From Acanthococcus lagerstroemiae (Eukaryota > Arthropoda > Insecta > Hemiptera > Eriococcidae): a stretch of DNA of 64,000 bases. Each line of letters starts with the position of its first letter. Positions within the stretch are counted from its first letter, which is position 1. The translations under genes and the position numbers were made by a program. The stretch spans positions 7,502,001 to 7,566,000 of the forward strand of contig CM063106.1 of assembly GCA_031841125.1 (NCBI GenBank). Reading direction: 5' to 3'. Below are positions 25,398 through 36,900 of this stretch, piece by piece. The notes beneath the pieces are model-generated. The model was not told the origin of the DNA. It saw only the letters and a program-made list of their open reading frames with translations, and did not search any database.

Positions 25398-25905
25398 ATT
25401 ACTTCAGGGATCCATTACCATTTTTTATGTTATAACTTAATTACTATAGTTTCTACATTTTTTTGAGTAATAAAATTTGACCTAATCAGGTTATTTAAGG
25501 GATCCGTTACTGTTTTGTACGTTACATTATTATAGTTTTCTGAGATTTTTCTCAATAATTAAATTTGACCTAGTCACGTTATTTCATTATGTTAATAATA
25601 GTTTTTTGAGATTTCTCGGGATAAGAAAATTTGACCTCCGATACTGTTTTGTACGTTACGTTAGTTAATTTTAGTTTTCTGACATTTTTTTGAATACTTA
25701 AGTAATAAAATTTGACCTTGTCAGATTCAAAGATCTGTTACCGTTTTTTACTTTACGTTAATTAGAATTTCTGGCATTTTTTTGAATAAAATTTGACCAT
25801 GTTGGGTTATTTGAAGGATCCATTACTGTTTTGTACGTTAATCACAATTTTCTAACATTTTCCTGAATAAGTAATAAAATTTGACGTTTCTCATATTTCA
25901 GATAT
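25396..25905 (+). repeat. Tandem repeat, units about 75-100 bp, about six copies
   Basis: Each unit has GGGATCC(A/G)TTACTGTTTTGTACGTTA-like text, then TTTTCTGACATTTTTTTGA and TAATAAAATTTGACC. Unit starts are near 25403, 25498, 25625, 25730 and 25815, with variable deletions. It lies directly after the PHD fragment and could be the 3' part of that element. Confidence 0.8.
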
Positions 25906-26026
25906 TGCATACTCATAGGACTGATTGCGTACTTATAGGACAGGGTGTGTGTACTAATAGGAACGGGGTGCCCTATTAGTACGCATTCGAGTGTTCTCAT
26001 ATAATCTCATTCATATTCAGAATAGT

Positions 26027-26548
26027 AGGAAGTGGAAGGACGCGCTCGCCCATTCGACCAAGGGCGAGTGGGCCCAAGTGCTGATACGCGACCTCGAGGG
26101 ATGGGTAGGAAGAACGCACGGAGCGCTTGACTTTCACCTTATCCAAGTATTGAGCGACCACGGGTGCTTCGGCACGTACCTACATCGGATGTCGATAGCG
26201 CCGAGCCCCGTGTGCGCGCACTGTGATCGAGGGGCGAAGGACACACCTTGGCACACCCTGTTAGAGTTCGAGGCCTCGGAGCAGGAGAGGCGCGGGACGG
26301 CCACAACAGCGATCGATCCCGGCGGCGACCATGAAGCAGAAGAAGAAGACGACGACGTCGGCGTGATCAGCCGTCTCGCGCCGGACACCCTGGTTCCGGA
26401 GATGATGAAGAACGGAAGCAGTTGGAACCAGGTGTCGGCCATCATGAAGAAGAAGATGCAGATGGAGTGGTCTAGACAGAGGGCCGGCGATTCACCAAGC
26501 TCGGCCCACACCATCGAACAGGAGGAGAACTCTGTACCATCGTAAAGA
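26027..26548 (+). pseudogene. C-terminal fragment of an R1-clade polymerase protein
   Basis: The frame enters from the flank and reads KGEWAQVLIRDLEGWV, DFHLIQVLSDHGCFGTYLHR, SPVCAHC...DTPWHTLLEF and an acidic/Gln-rich tail ending at TAA 26546-26548. R1-clade proteins end with this 'FxLxQxLSGHGCF' block and a CCHC knuckle. Here the last Cys is replaced (LLEF where LLEC is usual), and all reverse transcriptase and endonuclease parts are missing. The fragment is non-functional, and the usable part starts at the truncation point, not at an ATG. Confidence 0.85.
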
Positions 26549-26923
26549 AGAGCTGCTGCAGCTACACTGCGGACCCACCGGCAGGGCTCACTCGTCGTCA
26601 CCACCTGCCTGCGTCGACACACGGACCAAGACGAGGAGGTGAGAGGTGAGTGAAGAGAGGCAGCGCGTCCGGCCGTGGGGGACCTGAAATTTCCAGGCGA
26701 ACGCTCTGGGAGTGCGGACCTCGGTCAGTAGGGAACCCCATGGTGGCCCTGGTAGGACGCGCGCACCGTTCCGGCACGTAGAAATGGGGGCTCGGACCGG
26801 GCCCCATTGGGTCCCTCCGGTCACTGACACGATACTCGAAAGGGTAGTTCCTGTGGCCGGGGGTGCGGTGTCTCAGGGGCCACTTTGGCATGCGTGCATC
26901 GCTATACGTCCCACCACACCATC
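26027..26923 (+). mobile_element. R1-like non-LTR retrotransposon, 5'-truncated, 11-bp duplication
   Basis: An 897-bp GC-rich insertion is bracketed by TTCAGAATAGT at 26016-26026 and 26924-26934. It comprises the end of the coding region (to the stop near 26545) and a roughly 375-bp 3' UTR ending CCACCACACCATC without a poly(A) tail. The same 3' UTR occurs at 519-823, 34661-35155, 45091-45182 and 48770-49845, so it is the reference copy for the window. Confidence 0.9.
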
Positions 26924-26934
26924 TTCAGAATAGT

Positions 26935-29090
26935 GGGGTTACTTCAAAATCAAATACAAAATACTAAAGCTAAGATATCTTTCTATGTGTGGTATAGGAA
27001 TTCCAGCTTGTTCCATATATTAGGCGAGGAGTAATAGCTTATTGAGTTTAGGTGCGTACACACAGGCACATTTACCTTACAGGTTTCTGTAGTCACTTAT
27101 TTCGATTTTGAGAGGGATTTTTTGATGTGATCTCTTGGAGTGCCACTCATGAGTTCAGTTCCAAGAATGCTTGTCGTTTCCAGGTGAAGTCTAATTTATA
27201 GGTTTTTAAGGTCGCTGAATTCAATTCTGGAAGTTATTTGGAACTGACAGTCCCCGGCCGTACACGTACGAACAAGCTTTTTTTTTCTAAAAAGGGTTAA
27301 AAGTCAATTTAAAAAAAAAATTTTAATCTTCAACTCTGTTAGCTTACCAACCACGAAGAGATAAGACATTTCTTGCAGTCATTCTGTAGTTAGTAACAAT
27401 GGACTGTCATACATTTTACCCTAAAATGACAACATAAACTTTCAGTACGGCCGTTCTGCAGTAGTCATAAACCAAGACGTTGACAAGTTTTTCAACTGAT
27501 TTAAATTTCCCTGGAAAGAAACTCTTCGCTAATTAGTTCTAGTAAAGAGGTGTTTAAATACCGAGATTATTTCCTGCGAAGAGGTGGATACGTGACTGCT
27601 ACATGAAATGACAACAGTGGCAGGTTCAACGGCTCATCTGTTGTGCTTCTTCATTTGCGGGCATCTTTTTACTTCCTATGTTAGGTCAAACTTGTATTAT
27701 CATACCGACTAAAACCCCTATAAGAGATTTCAGTTTTTAGGTGGGTATCTCATTACGAAGCGTATACACGTCACAAATAAAACTTCACCAAAATACGCGG
27801 GAAGTCTTCGAATACTATAACTTACTATACAACGCAGCATGTAGGTACCTAAAGGTTATCGTTTTCATGTTCACGTTCCAACCCATCAAAGTAAAAAGTT
27901 CGGCGAAACGGCAGATGACAATACCAACTTTTTCTTTTATTTTACTAATAGCTACCGCACACACGATTTTGGTTGCAGTAAAATTAGGTTGAAAATAGTT
28001 CCGAAGCACGCCAACGCCGATTTTTCGTTCAAAATATACTACTCACAACCAAGTTCAAATGAAAATAGGTACCTTACAAACCGATATCTGATTTAATTTA
28101 CTTTGAATTTTCAGTTGATTTGTATAAATCTAACTCGAACGAATTCGTTATTTAATTAATATCTGCCTTTAAAATGGACGAGTTGTACACGAGCACAAAA
28201 CTGAACAACATCGTCGTTGCTCGAACATTAATCAACCGAATGCCTAGCCTGTGTAATTAACAGACCTCAGTTTTTCTCCCTGGTAGATGTAATTGCGTTC
28301 TGCTTAATTCTATTCGAATCTTAATTCTCCCAAGAATGAAAAGCGGAAGGGAGAAAGAGAACGGAAAAGAAAAAGAAAACAAAAGAAAGTAACGCCAACG
28401 CCGGTCTAGATGACAATGAGAATTGAGTGAAGCAATCTCCACTTTCTCAGAGTCGGAAGATAAGAGCACGGACTCGGCATAATGATTTCTGTCTGACACG
28501 TTAACAAGCTGACTCGCCACATTTCCACAACTCTTTACATTAGTCCAGAAACGGAAAAGGTTTTAACAATTGACCGCACGAATACTGTGACCAACACTGA
28601 TAATTCTACTCAAATAAATCAGTTGCTAAGAACCTATCTTCGGAGAAATTTAAACTTTAATTCTGAAAACGGGAAGCAAGAGTCTATAATCGTCTCTAAA
28701 ATATGCAGTCGAGTTTGAAAATGAGTGCGAGTCATTTGTAGTATAATGTATTACACGACAAGGGAAAGAAGGAAACGTTTTCACGCCTGCGAAGTTCTGC
28801 AATGCGCCAATGACATTATTTCGTTAACGACCTCATCGTGTACGATATGTTTTATTAAAATATTGCTAAATTTCCAGCTGGAAGATAACCACATCACGCG
28901 TACTTCCTTCAGTACAACTTCGTCAGAAAAGGAAATTACTGTTTCCCTTCCTGTATCATCCCAGAAAACGTGTCATTTTGGTACAGCTGAAAACGTCACT
29001 TTCTAAAGACTAAGCTGGTGAAATATAATAAGTTTCTGCAGGTATTTTGAAGGAAACTATTCTAAACCAAGTTGACATGAAAACGTGTCG
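26935..29090. other. Low-repeat spacer
   Basis: No element termini or domain motifs were recognised. Short frames (27741-27992 plus; 28257-28520 minus; 28725-29006 plus) are unassigned. Confidence 0.35.
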
Positions 29091-29092
29091 TC

Positions 29093-29165
29093 GCTGTGTG
29101 GCCGAGTGATAGCGTGCCCCCTTCACAATCCTTGCGTCTCGGGTTCGAGTCCCACCAACGTAAGA
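29093..29165 (+). repeat. tRNA-like SINE head
   Basis: An A-box-like TGGCCGAGTGA (29099-29109) and a B-box GGTTCGAGTCC (29142-29152) lie at tRNA-like spacing. No full acceptor stem can be paired and no mature 3' end follows, so I read it as the pol III promoter of a SINE different from the one at 30616. The body probably continues rightwards but was not delimited. Confidence 0.6.
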
Positions 29166-30604
29166 AAGCTAGGGATGAAATTCATATAGCCTTGTTAACT
29201 AATCTCAACGAACACAGCGACTCTAGTACCAATTGTAAAGAAATGGTAAATTTTAGTTCCCTAATTTTGGGGTGCATGGCTTCAATATGTTAGGAATCAC
29301 TGCAGACAGCATTCGCTACAGCGAAGTAATTTCCTCAGCTCGTACCTGGCTCTCACGAGCAGGTAATCCTCTCTCATCCCCCAACTGATGGTGCAAAACC
29401 AGGCTCTAGCTGCCATCTACATATCTGCATAATGTGTTTCCGCCACGCGGACAGGAACTCGTAGGGATGATCCAGGATGCTTGGTGCATTCTTCGACATG
29501 CTACCATTGCGAGAGTCGTCTGTGCAGTATTGTGTTTAGTATCGTGATAGTGTAGTGGCAGCTATTGCATCTTAGGTGAGTTTACTCATGGAGTACTAAT
29601 CTTTTCGCAGGCTTACCCTTTTTCGATATTGAATTGTTTCATTATATTAATTAGGATAACGAGTTGTGCATACTCAGACTGTCTTGCCGGGTATCGACGT
29701 ACGCTCATTATGCGGAGCGGGATTCTCAGACGAGAATATGACGTACAGCCTCACGTGAGCGGTCTCACGTAGCAGGGCGGTCCGTACTCAGGGAGTACGT
29801 AGGCCTCGAGGCGGAGGTCTCCTAACCCCCGCACAAGTGTGGCCAGGGTGGATTAGCGGCGTACCTACTGCGATACCTTGCACTGGCCGATGAGGCAGTG
29901 TGGCTTGCACTCAAGCCACGGGACAGATCATGAGGGTCATACCTCACAGTTTACATGTCTTGCTAGATTTCGAATAATGGTACCCAAACGCGATTATTAT
30001 CTTAAATTCCAGGTGGTACCAATCGGCAGACGCGCTAAAGATCCGACCCTCGCGCTTACAAGGTTTTCGCATAAATTGCTTAATTAACTGACAATATCGG
30101 TTATGTCTTCATTTTGTAAAATAAATTTAATACGTTAAATTAGAGTTCATTTAGTTTCCCTTAATTTACCACTGACCGGCCTTTCGACTTACTTCTCCTT
30201 TTCTTTTCTTCTTTTCATACATTTATACAATTTTTACACAATTGAGGTGAAAACATAGCACACCCTGTAATTTCACCAGTTCGAAAGAACAAGACATTTC
30301 AATCGCAGTACATGCTCCAGCAGATCAGAAAGATTCGGTCCTGTGCATGTGCCCATCGTGGATAGCTTACTGAACATCATGAAAACACGCGTGGCTAGTA
30401 AGCGAGCTGTGTGCGTTTGTCGACTCAACGGCACAGAGAAAGAAAATTATAATGCAAGAAGCCGTGCGGAAAGCAGTCGACCAACCCAGCCCAGGAAAGT
30501 CACAAGAAAGCCGCGATGGGCTACGTCCAACGGATGCGGCACCTGAAGAAAACATGTCGATATAATGAAACCAAAACGAGTAGTCAGTTATCTCGGCTTT
30601 ATGT
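29166..30604. other. Spacer with a GC-rich segment
   Basis: 29690-29870 is GC-rich with inverted phrases (CTCACGTGAG; ACTCAGGGAGTACGT). It could be the body of a repeat family, but no second copy was seen. No gene is recognised. Confidence 0.35.
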
Positions 30605-30615
30605 AGGTATAGCTG

Positions 30616-30827
30616 GTCTGGTTGGCCGAGTGGATAGCGCGTTGGTCTCGGAATCCGGAGCTCCCGGGTTCGATCCCACGTAGCAACTCGCCAGATTTCG
30701 ACCTAGGCCGGTTTTTCGGCCGGAAGTGAAGAGGGCTAAGACAACCCTAGCAGCCTCCCCGACGTCTCTGAGGTAATGCTCGAAAGGGCGGATTCCAGGG
30801 CTCGAGTTGAGAGCAAATTAGAAAAGA
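30616..30827 (+). mobile_element. tRNA-derived SINE, full length, perfect 11-bp duplication
   Basis: A 212-bp unit is flanked by AGGTATAGCTG at 30605-30615 and 30828-30838. The head has an A box TGGCCGAGTGG (30623-30633) and B box GGTTCGATCC (30667-30676). The body contains AACTCGCCAGATTTCGACC and GAAAGGGCGGATTCCAGG. The tail is A-rich (AAATTAGAAAAGA). It is pol III-type and mobilised by a LINE partner. A second copy lies at 60260. Confidence 0.92.
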
Positions 30828-30838
30828 AGGTATAGCTG

Positions 30839-31482
30839 CATAAATCTATCTGGAAGTCGGCCTTCAACTGATCTGGCTGCTATGCTGATCTCGCTTATCG
30901 AATGCAACAGTCAGTTTCAAAATTGATATTAATTATTGTTTCAACTATTCGACTTCTGACCTGATTATGATGCTTTACACTATCACAAAAAATCAAAAGC
31001 TTTTTTCGTTGAAAGCCCTTTCTTTTGGGACTGGCGTTTATGGAAAATGATTAAATTGTGACCTATACACTCATCGTGAGATAATTTTCCATCTCCTGCT
31101 TTAGTGGTTTTATTTATCTAAACTCAGCTTGAACCCAAGAACCAACTTATATAAACAAAAGACAAACTGCAAACTTGCTTCGCTTTATTCGCACGAAAAG
31201 CTCTATGCGCAGAACATATATATACCCATAAATAACATAGAAGCAGCCGTCAGCCAATAATGATTTATACCAGCCACGAAATATACGTATATTCTCCCTG
31301 TTCGTAAATAACATTTTTATAATCTTGGAATTTTTCATTCGCCCCCGCGCTAAGTTTTTATACAACCCAGTCGGGTACAGCATAATATAGGTATTGTTTT
31401 CTCAAAAATTAAACCATACAAGTGCTTATATCCTGACGCAGGCTCAGTATCCAGATGCACAAATCGAGGTAATTCCAAGTTA
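30839..31482. other. Spacer, nothing recognised
   Basis: AT-rich, with no frame or repeat identified. Confidence 0.35.
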
Positions 31483-31540
31483 GGAGGTGCGGTGTCCCGG
31501 GGCAAATTCGGCGTGCGTGCACCGCCATACGCCCCACTAT
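31483..31540 (+). mobile_element. R1-like 3'-terminal fragment
   Basis: GGTGCGGTGTCCCGGGGC...GCGTGCACCGCCATACGCCCC matches the last roughly 55 bp of the copy ending at 26923, with many CpG changes. It lies 36 bp left of the hAT element at 31577. No duplication was resolved. Confidence 0.65.
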
Positions 31541-31576
31541 CATCGATACAAGTTCTTAGGCTTTAGATGCACCTGT

Positions 31577-32838
31577 CAATGGTGTGCGGTGATTTTTCCT
31601 AGTAGGTAAACAATAAGCATAAAGGTGAAGTAAAAATCAGAGTAAAAGTATGAAACATGCTACTACCCAATTATCGTATCCCTGTGTAAGGTCATTCCAT
31701 ATGCATTTATTCTTTTCTGTGACGATTAACAAAGACAGGGACGTACCACCGAAGAGTTTTTCCTGGGGGGGGGGGGATTATGAAAGTCCCAGCTGACTTA
31801 ACTCAAAATTACCAAGTATCAAAGCTAAAGAAAACCTTTTGCCTTGTTGGATTCTTCCAACTGACTCAACTCAAAATTCCCAAACATCGCAGTAAAAAAC
31901 CTTTGACTTGTTGGATTTTTCCAACTTCGCAACTCAATTCCCAAGTATCAAAGCCAAAAAAATTTCTGACCTGTTGGATTTTCCCAACTCCGGCTGATTG
32001 ACATTGTAAATTTTCCCAACTGCTGAGTGAAAAACTCTTACAGGGGGAGTTGACGCACCTTATTAGTATGTCCCTGAATAGGCGTGGCCTACAAAACAGT
32101 TTTCCACCATCTTCACAACTGATTAACCACAAAATGTTTTCATATTGCGATACGTGGCAATGTCTACTAAAACTCGAACCACCTCTCTTTTGCTCAGTTT
32201 TTAAAAATTGTAATTTTGGTTTAGGCTTTCCACCATTAATAATTTCTAATTGTTCTTTAAGAATAAATCTCAAAAACGGGTTTTCAATAAGATCTAGAAT
32301 ACGCGCATTTTGTAGGCAAAAAAACACGGGGGAGCATTCAAATACAACGCGTTGACTTTAGTAGAAGAACATTATCACGTTTCACTGTCAACTTCAACGT
32401 TTGTGTGTAGCCAAGCCGAGCCAAGCCTGACTCCAAGCGCTTCCAGAACGCAACCAAATGCACAGGTTTCGTCGCGTTGAATATACTAGTGTGTTTTTGT
32501 GTTAGTAATTAACATGGAAGCGGGGTGTAAGTTGTGCAATGTTACGCGCAGTATGGAAAAGAAGCGTTATATCCGACGCACACCTCGCTGGCCTATACAA
32601 ATATACATGTACAAGGATTGCCGAATGCCGAACAGTATACCTACATCTCCTGTGAATTTACTATATACTTAAGCGTAAGCGTCATAAGTGTCAATACAGT
32701 CACTATTTTGCCCAGTGTTTCATTATCTTTTATTTTTTTGTTATAAGTTGAAGTTGATATTGTATATGAAAACTTATTTTCTTGGGAATTTTCAGGGTAA
32801 GCTGCGCTTTCCTTGCTTGCCTGGAATGCACGCTACTG
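31577..32838 (-). mobile_element. hAT-type element, CAGTGGCGTGCATTCC family, inverted copy
   Basis: On the plus strand it opens with the decayed end CAATGGTGTGCGGTG and closes CCTGGAATGCACGCTACTG. The flanks GCACCTGT (31569-31576) and GTACCTGT (32839-32846) match at 7 of 8. It is 1,262 bp, homologous in reverse to 33267-34160. On the plus strand 32513-32524 shows ATGGAAGCGGGGTGTAAGT (ATG followed by a donor-like GTAAGT), possibly the first exon of an ancestral transposase gene. No transposase domain remains. It contains the MITE-like block 31736-32076. Confidence 0.84.
31736..32076. mobile_element. CAGGGACGTACC hAT-type MITE with internal tandem repeat
   Basis: Ends CAGGGACGTACC and GTATGTCCCTG. 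Inside, a unit of about 65 bp (GACTTGTTGGATTTTTCCAA...CTCAAAATTCCCAAGTATC) is repeated about three times. No 8-bp duplication is visible. A relative sits near the same end of the sister element (33891-34113), so it may have been carried along with this host rather than inserted independently. Confidence 0.72.
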
Positions 32839-32846
32839 GTACCTGT

Positions 32847-33258
32847 CCAGTTTTCTATCAACAAAATTTAGCAACGTGGTTTAATCGACTCGAAATCCAC
32901 TCTCCATTCTGAAAATAACAAACAAGGGACTATACAAATTCTTCCAATGACTGAACACTTTGGAAAGTAAGTACATTCCAATACCTTTGAAAGTTGTAAC
33001 ATTATTTAATACCGGTGATGAAAAATTCGATTGTCATCCACTCACTGGTGATAGGGTTCTGTAGAACTTCATATAGTATGCTCAGCCACCATTTTCATCC
33101 CTCCATTCTTCGTGCAACCTCGATCGTCGCTCACGCAGGGTTGGGAAAGCCGAAACTTATGAACTTAGATTCGGATTCAGCTTACTTCATTGCAAGATGG
33201 AAACGTCTTGCAGATTCGGTTCTAGCTTCAGAAATGTCTATGTTGTACTACCGATTTT
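32847..33258. other. Spacer between two inverted hAT copies
   Basis: 412 bp of AT-rich DNA with no recognised feature; it would be the loop if the two arms paired. Confidence 0.45.
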
Positions 33259-33360
33259 AGATGCAGCAGTGGCGTGCATTCCAGGCAAGCAAGGTAAGCG
33301 TCGCTTACCCTGAAAATTTCCAAGAAAATAAGTTTTATATACAATATCAACTTCAACTTG

Positions 33361-33469
33361 CAGTGGCGGATCCAGGATTACACTTTGGGTGGGGGCTAAA
33401 TGTTGGAGAAAAAAGACTAAAATAAGTGGAAAAGCGAGTAAAAAAAATTTTTCCCCGGATCCGCCACTG
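33361..33469. mobile_element. hAT-type MITE, CAGTGGCGGATCC family, 109 bp
   Basis: The left end CAGTGGCGGATCCAGG and right end CCGGATCCGCCACTG are a near-perfect inverted repeat. The flanks TCAACTTG (33353-33360) and TCAATTTG (33470-33477) match at 7 of 8. It is absent from the sister copy at 31577-32838, where the flanking text is continuous, so it is younger than the split of the two copies. Confidence 0.92.
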
Positions 33470-33890
33470 TCAATTTGTAACAAATAAAAGATAATGAAAC
33501 ATTGGCCAAAACAGTGACTGTATTGATGCTTACAATCCTTTTATGCTTAAAAGTACATATAATATTATACATTCGGCAATCCTTGTACATGTATATTGGT
33601 ATAGGCCAGCAAGTTGTGCGTCGGACCTAACGCTTCTTTTCCATACTGCACGTAATATTGGACGACTTACGCTCCGCCTCCGTGTTGATCACCAACACAA
33701 AAACACACTAGCATATTAAACACGACAAAACCTGTGCGTTTGGTTGCGTTCTGGAAACGGTTTGTGTCAGACTTGTCTCGGCAGTTGACAGTGACACGTG
33801 ATTATGTTCTCCTACTAGTCAACGCGTTATGTTTGAATGCTCTTTTGTGTGTGTGTGGTTTTTTTTTTTGCCCACAAAATCCTCTAAGCT

Positions 33891-34113
33891 CAGGGATATA
33901 GCAGTGGAAGGGGGGCAACTTACTCCCCTGAAGGAATTTTTCACTTAGTAATTGGGTATATTTACCATTTCAGTCAGGCAGATTTGGGAAAATCCAACAA
34001 GTCAAAGGTTTTTCTTTGCTTTGATATTTGGGAATTTTGAATTGAGTCAGTTGGGACTCTCACAATTTTTGCCCCCCCCCCTCCCCCAAGGAAAACTTTT
34101 CGGTACGTCCCTG
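33891..34113. mobile_element. CAGGGACGTACC hAT-type MITE, nested
   Basis: Begins CAGGGATATAGC and ends CGGTACGTCCCTG, inverted in orientation to the block at 31736-32076 and sharing CTTTGATATTTGGGAATTT. The flanks TCTAAGCT and TTTGTGCT match at only 5 of 8, consistent with age. Confidence 0.7.
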
Positions 34114-34168
34114 TTTGTGCTTATCGCTTACCTCCTAGAAAAACTCACCGCTCGCCACTGGGATGCAG

Positions 34169-34660
34169 CTTCACTGATATGATTATCTCGGCTTCAGTTT
34201 CGGATTCAGCTTCAAGTTCCGACTTCTTGTCACCTGGTCATCTCATTCTTTTCTAATACGAAAAATGTTGGACCGATCTGAGACGAGAGGTACGATGTTT
34301 TGATCCTTGAAAAGTGTTAATACTTAATACCAGAGGTGCTTAGCTTAGCCATTAGCTTTAGCTTTTAGCTTTTAGCCGACCATTATTTGCTTGATTTAAT
34401 GATCCTTTCAGCAATAAATTAGCATTAGCTTATTTGTTAGTCAATCAAAATCAGCTAAAGAAAAAAATACAAACAAATGAAATTCAATTAAAAGACCTTG
34501 TCACAAGTGAACTTACAGGCCTTTTTAGTATTTACATTTATTATCAACAATGAAGTGACTACCTGCATTACAATTTACTTTTTCATTGTAGTCTACTCAT
34601 TGTATATCCTCCCAGCAAAGGGGGCTAAACATCTATTATTTGTGAGCTTTTCTTATGAAT
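34169..34660. other. Spacer with (TTAGCT) simple repeat
   Basis: 34335-34380 is built of TTAGCTTTTAGC phrases. No gene is seen. CAGAGGTGC at 34332 resembles a hAT start, but no partner was found. Confidence 0.4.
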
Positions 34661-35155
34661 AAGACACCGCACCCCCGGCCACAGGAACTACCCTTTCGAG
34701 TATCGCGTCAGTGACCGAAGGGATGCCTTGGGGCCGGGCCCGAACCCCCATTTCTACGTGCCGGAACGGTACGCGCATCCTACCAAGGCCACCATGGGGT
34801 TTCCTACCGACCGAGGTCCGCATTCCCTGAGCGTTCGCCTGGAAATTTCAGGTCCCCCACGGCCGAACGCGCTGCCTCTCTTCGCTCACCCCTCACCTCC
34901 TCGTCTTGGTCTGTGTGTCGACGCAGGCAGGTGGTGACGACGGGTGAGCCCTCCCAGTGGGTCCGCAGTGCAGCTGCAACAGCTCTTCTCTAGGATGGTA
35001 CAGAGTTCTCCTCCTGTTCGATGGTGTGGGCCGAGCTTTGTGAATCGCCGGCCCTCTGTTTCCTCGAACACTCCGTCTGCATCTTCTTCTTCATGATAGC
35101 CGAGACAAAGGCCGACACCCGGTTCCAACTACTTCCGTTCTTCATCTCCGGAACC
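34661..35155 (-). mobile_element. R1-like retrotransposon fragment with degraded C-terminal coding
   Basis: It is the reverse complement of about 26395-26880: 3' UTR (GACACCGCACCCCCGGCC... on plus) followed by the coding tail around TCTCCGGAACC. The last roughly 55 bp of the 3' end is missing on the left, and everything upstream of the coding tail is missing on the right. The coding frame is shifted relative to the 26-kb copy. Confidence 0.82.
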
Positions 35156-36900
35156 GATCACTGCCCTTTATAACCTAACCTAACATGAAATATATGGTGA
35201 ACCCCCTCCCCTTGTATAATTTCTGCGCACGGGCCTACCTTGATGGCTATTCATGTGTTACCTTATTACCAGGGAAAAACCGATTCGATCAGAAATTTTG
35301 TTTTCAGCTCCCAATGCACCTCGCGAAGTATTTCTAACCAGGCAAAATTCCTCTTTTCACGTCAACCCAACAGCTGCACTCAACCCGCAGACACTAAATA
35401 AACTCAATTTTATCGATACCCAGAACGACTTCTTCGAAAACTTCGTTCCGCTATTTTTAGAAAATCATTCTTCGGTGACCCTCAATCATTCATCGCACTG
35501 ACACAGTTGTTTTTTCACGATCGTATATTTTTTCCTGCTTTTAAACTAAGAGAAGAGAATCATTCCGGCTTTGATTTCACGCAGTAAAAGAGTGTCGCCC
35601 TTTCGTTTCCGCGTGACATTTCATGAAGCAAATTTAGTAAAACGAGAACTATACGAGTAGAGGAAGCATGAAATTTTCTTTTCCAAACACGGCTTCACGC
35701 TGTACACACCGCTATTCCAAATAAATTCGTGAAATAACAAGACATTTATAACTTTGGCACGTGAACGCTCGTAATAATTAAAGCGTAATTAACTTTCTAT
35801 TTAATATATTTTAATGACAGGTGGATTTGACGCGGCGCCGTTAGACTTGTCATTGAAACTTTTTCCATATTTTCATGCTGCACCAAGTAACAGCCGTTGA
35901 ATGTGTAATCACAAAAAAATTCAAGGTTACTCGCAGAATATCTTGTGCGAGTATAACTAGCAAAAGTGTGAAAATTGTGATCGTTGCAGAGGGAGTTTTA
36001 TAGTTTCGAAAATGCTACCAGGATATGGTTTGCTGTGCAGAAAAATCAGGGCAAATGGTTTTATTTCTACGTTATTTTCACAATTCGCCGCTAAGGATGA
36101 TTATTATATGCTTCCGCATCTCAGTTCTTCGGCTAGAACAGTTTGTCCAGATGCGTGGAGAAAATTAAAATAACTATACAGAGGATTTTATGCGAGAGAA
36201 CAATGAGAATATTAAAAACTGCATTACGAAAAGCGTAATTCGTATGATATGAAGCAATAAAAACGAGGAATGCAGCGCTATTTTCAAAATACATGTTGTG
36301 CTATATTATAGGTAGAACTCTGCAAAATGTTAGGTAAGGTAGGCTAATGTGGACCAAATTTCGTTTTTTAGTTATAAGTTGGTCCTTATGAGCTTGAAGT
36401 GTTGCTAATAGCCTTGAATGGTAGCTAAAGGATCCTAGTATCATCCCCCCTCCCAAAAAAAAGGAAATTTCAGTAAATGAAAATTGGATTTGTCTTGATA
36501 TTTTCTTTTGTAAATTTCATTCCCGAAAAAAGGAAATAAAAATTAGATTTTTAATGATTTTCTTGGTGAATGTCATGATTTTAGGAAATTGAAAATTTGG
36601 GCTCATCATATAGACCACCTCAGTGAAATAAAGTTAAGTATCATGAATTCAAGAATTCAAACATGTTGAGCAGGTATCAAATCGCTTAAGAGTCGTAAAA
36701 GGAACGGAATGTAGTTTGGAGGCTTTTAGACAGTGGCGTAGCGTCGAGGGGCACAGGAGGGCACGTTCCCCCCAATATTCTTATATTAAGTTATAATGAA
36801 GGAATATCCTTTTTTATCTACCTCGGTAATAATTCTGTAGAGAAGCAACGTCACATACGAATCGAATTGCCCCAATCATGTTGAGCACGCGCCTCTGGTG
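35156..36900. other. Low-repeat spacer
   Basis: The only transposon-like signal is CAGTGGCGTAGCG at 36731, a probable left hAT end. A candidate right end before CTCTTAAA (about 36901) is not a convincing inverted repeat. Otherwise nothing is recognised. Confidence 0.4.

Larger units (their letters stand above)
33267..34160 (+). mobile_element. hAT-type element, CAGTGGCGTGCATTCC family, direct copy
   Basis: Opens CAGTGGCGTGCATTCC and closes GCTCGCCACTG. The flanks AGATGCAG (33259-33266) and GGATGCAG (34161-34168) match at 7 of 8. It is homologous in reverse to 31577-32838, so the pair forms a large inverted repeat with a 428-bp spacer (32839-33266). It hosts nested MITEs at 33361-33469 and 33891-34113. 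Confidence 0.86.

Noticed and set aside
26134..26891. Minus-strand frames of 80-162 codons
   Set aside because: They are antisense shadows of the R1-like coding tail and GC-rich 3' UTR; the plus strand carries the family motifs.
29093..29165. Possible functional tRNA gene
   Set aside because: No pairing acceptor stem or proper variable region could be laid out; only the promoter boxes fit.
30616..30690. Possible functional tRNA gene
   Set aside because: A and B boxes are present, but the sequence continues into a repeated SINE body with target duplications and a second copy at 60260.
35168..35184. Telomere-like CCTAACCTAAC
   Set aside because: Only about two to three units of an insect-type CCTAA repeat; chance in AT-rich DNA.
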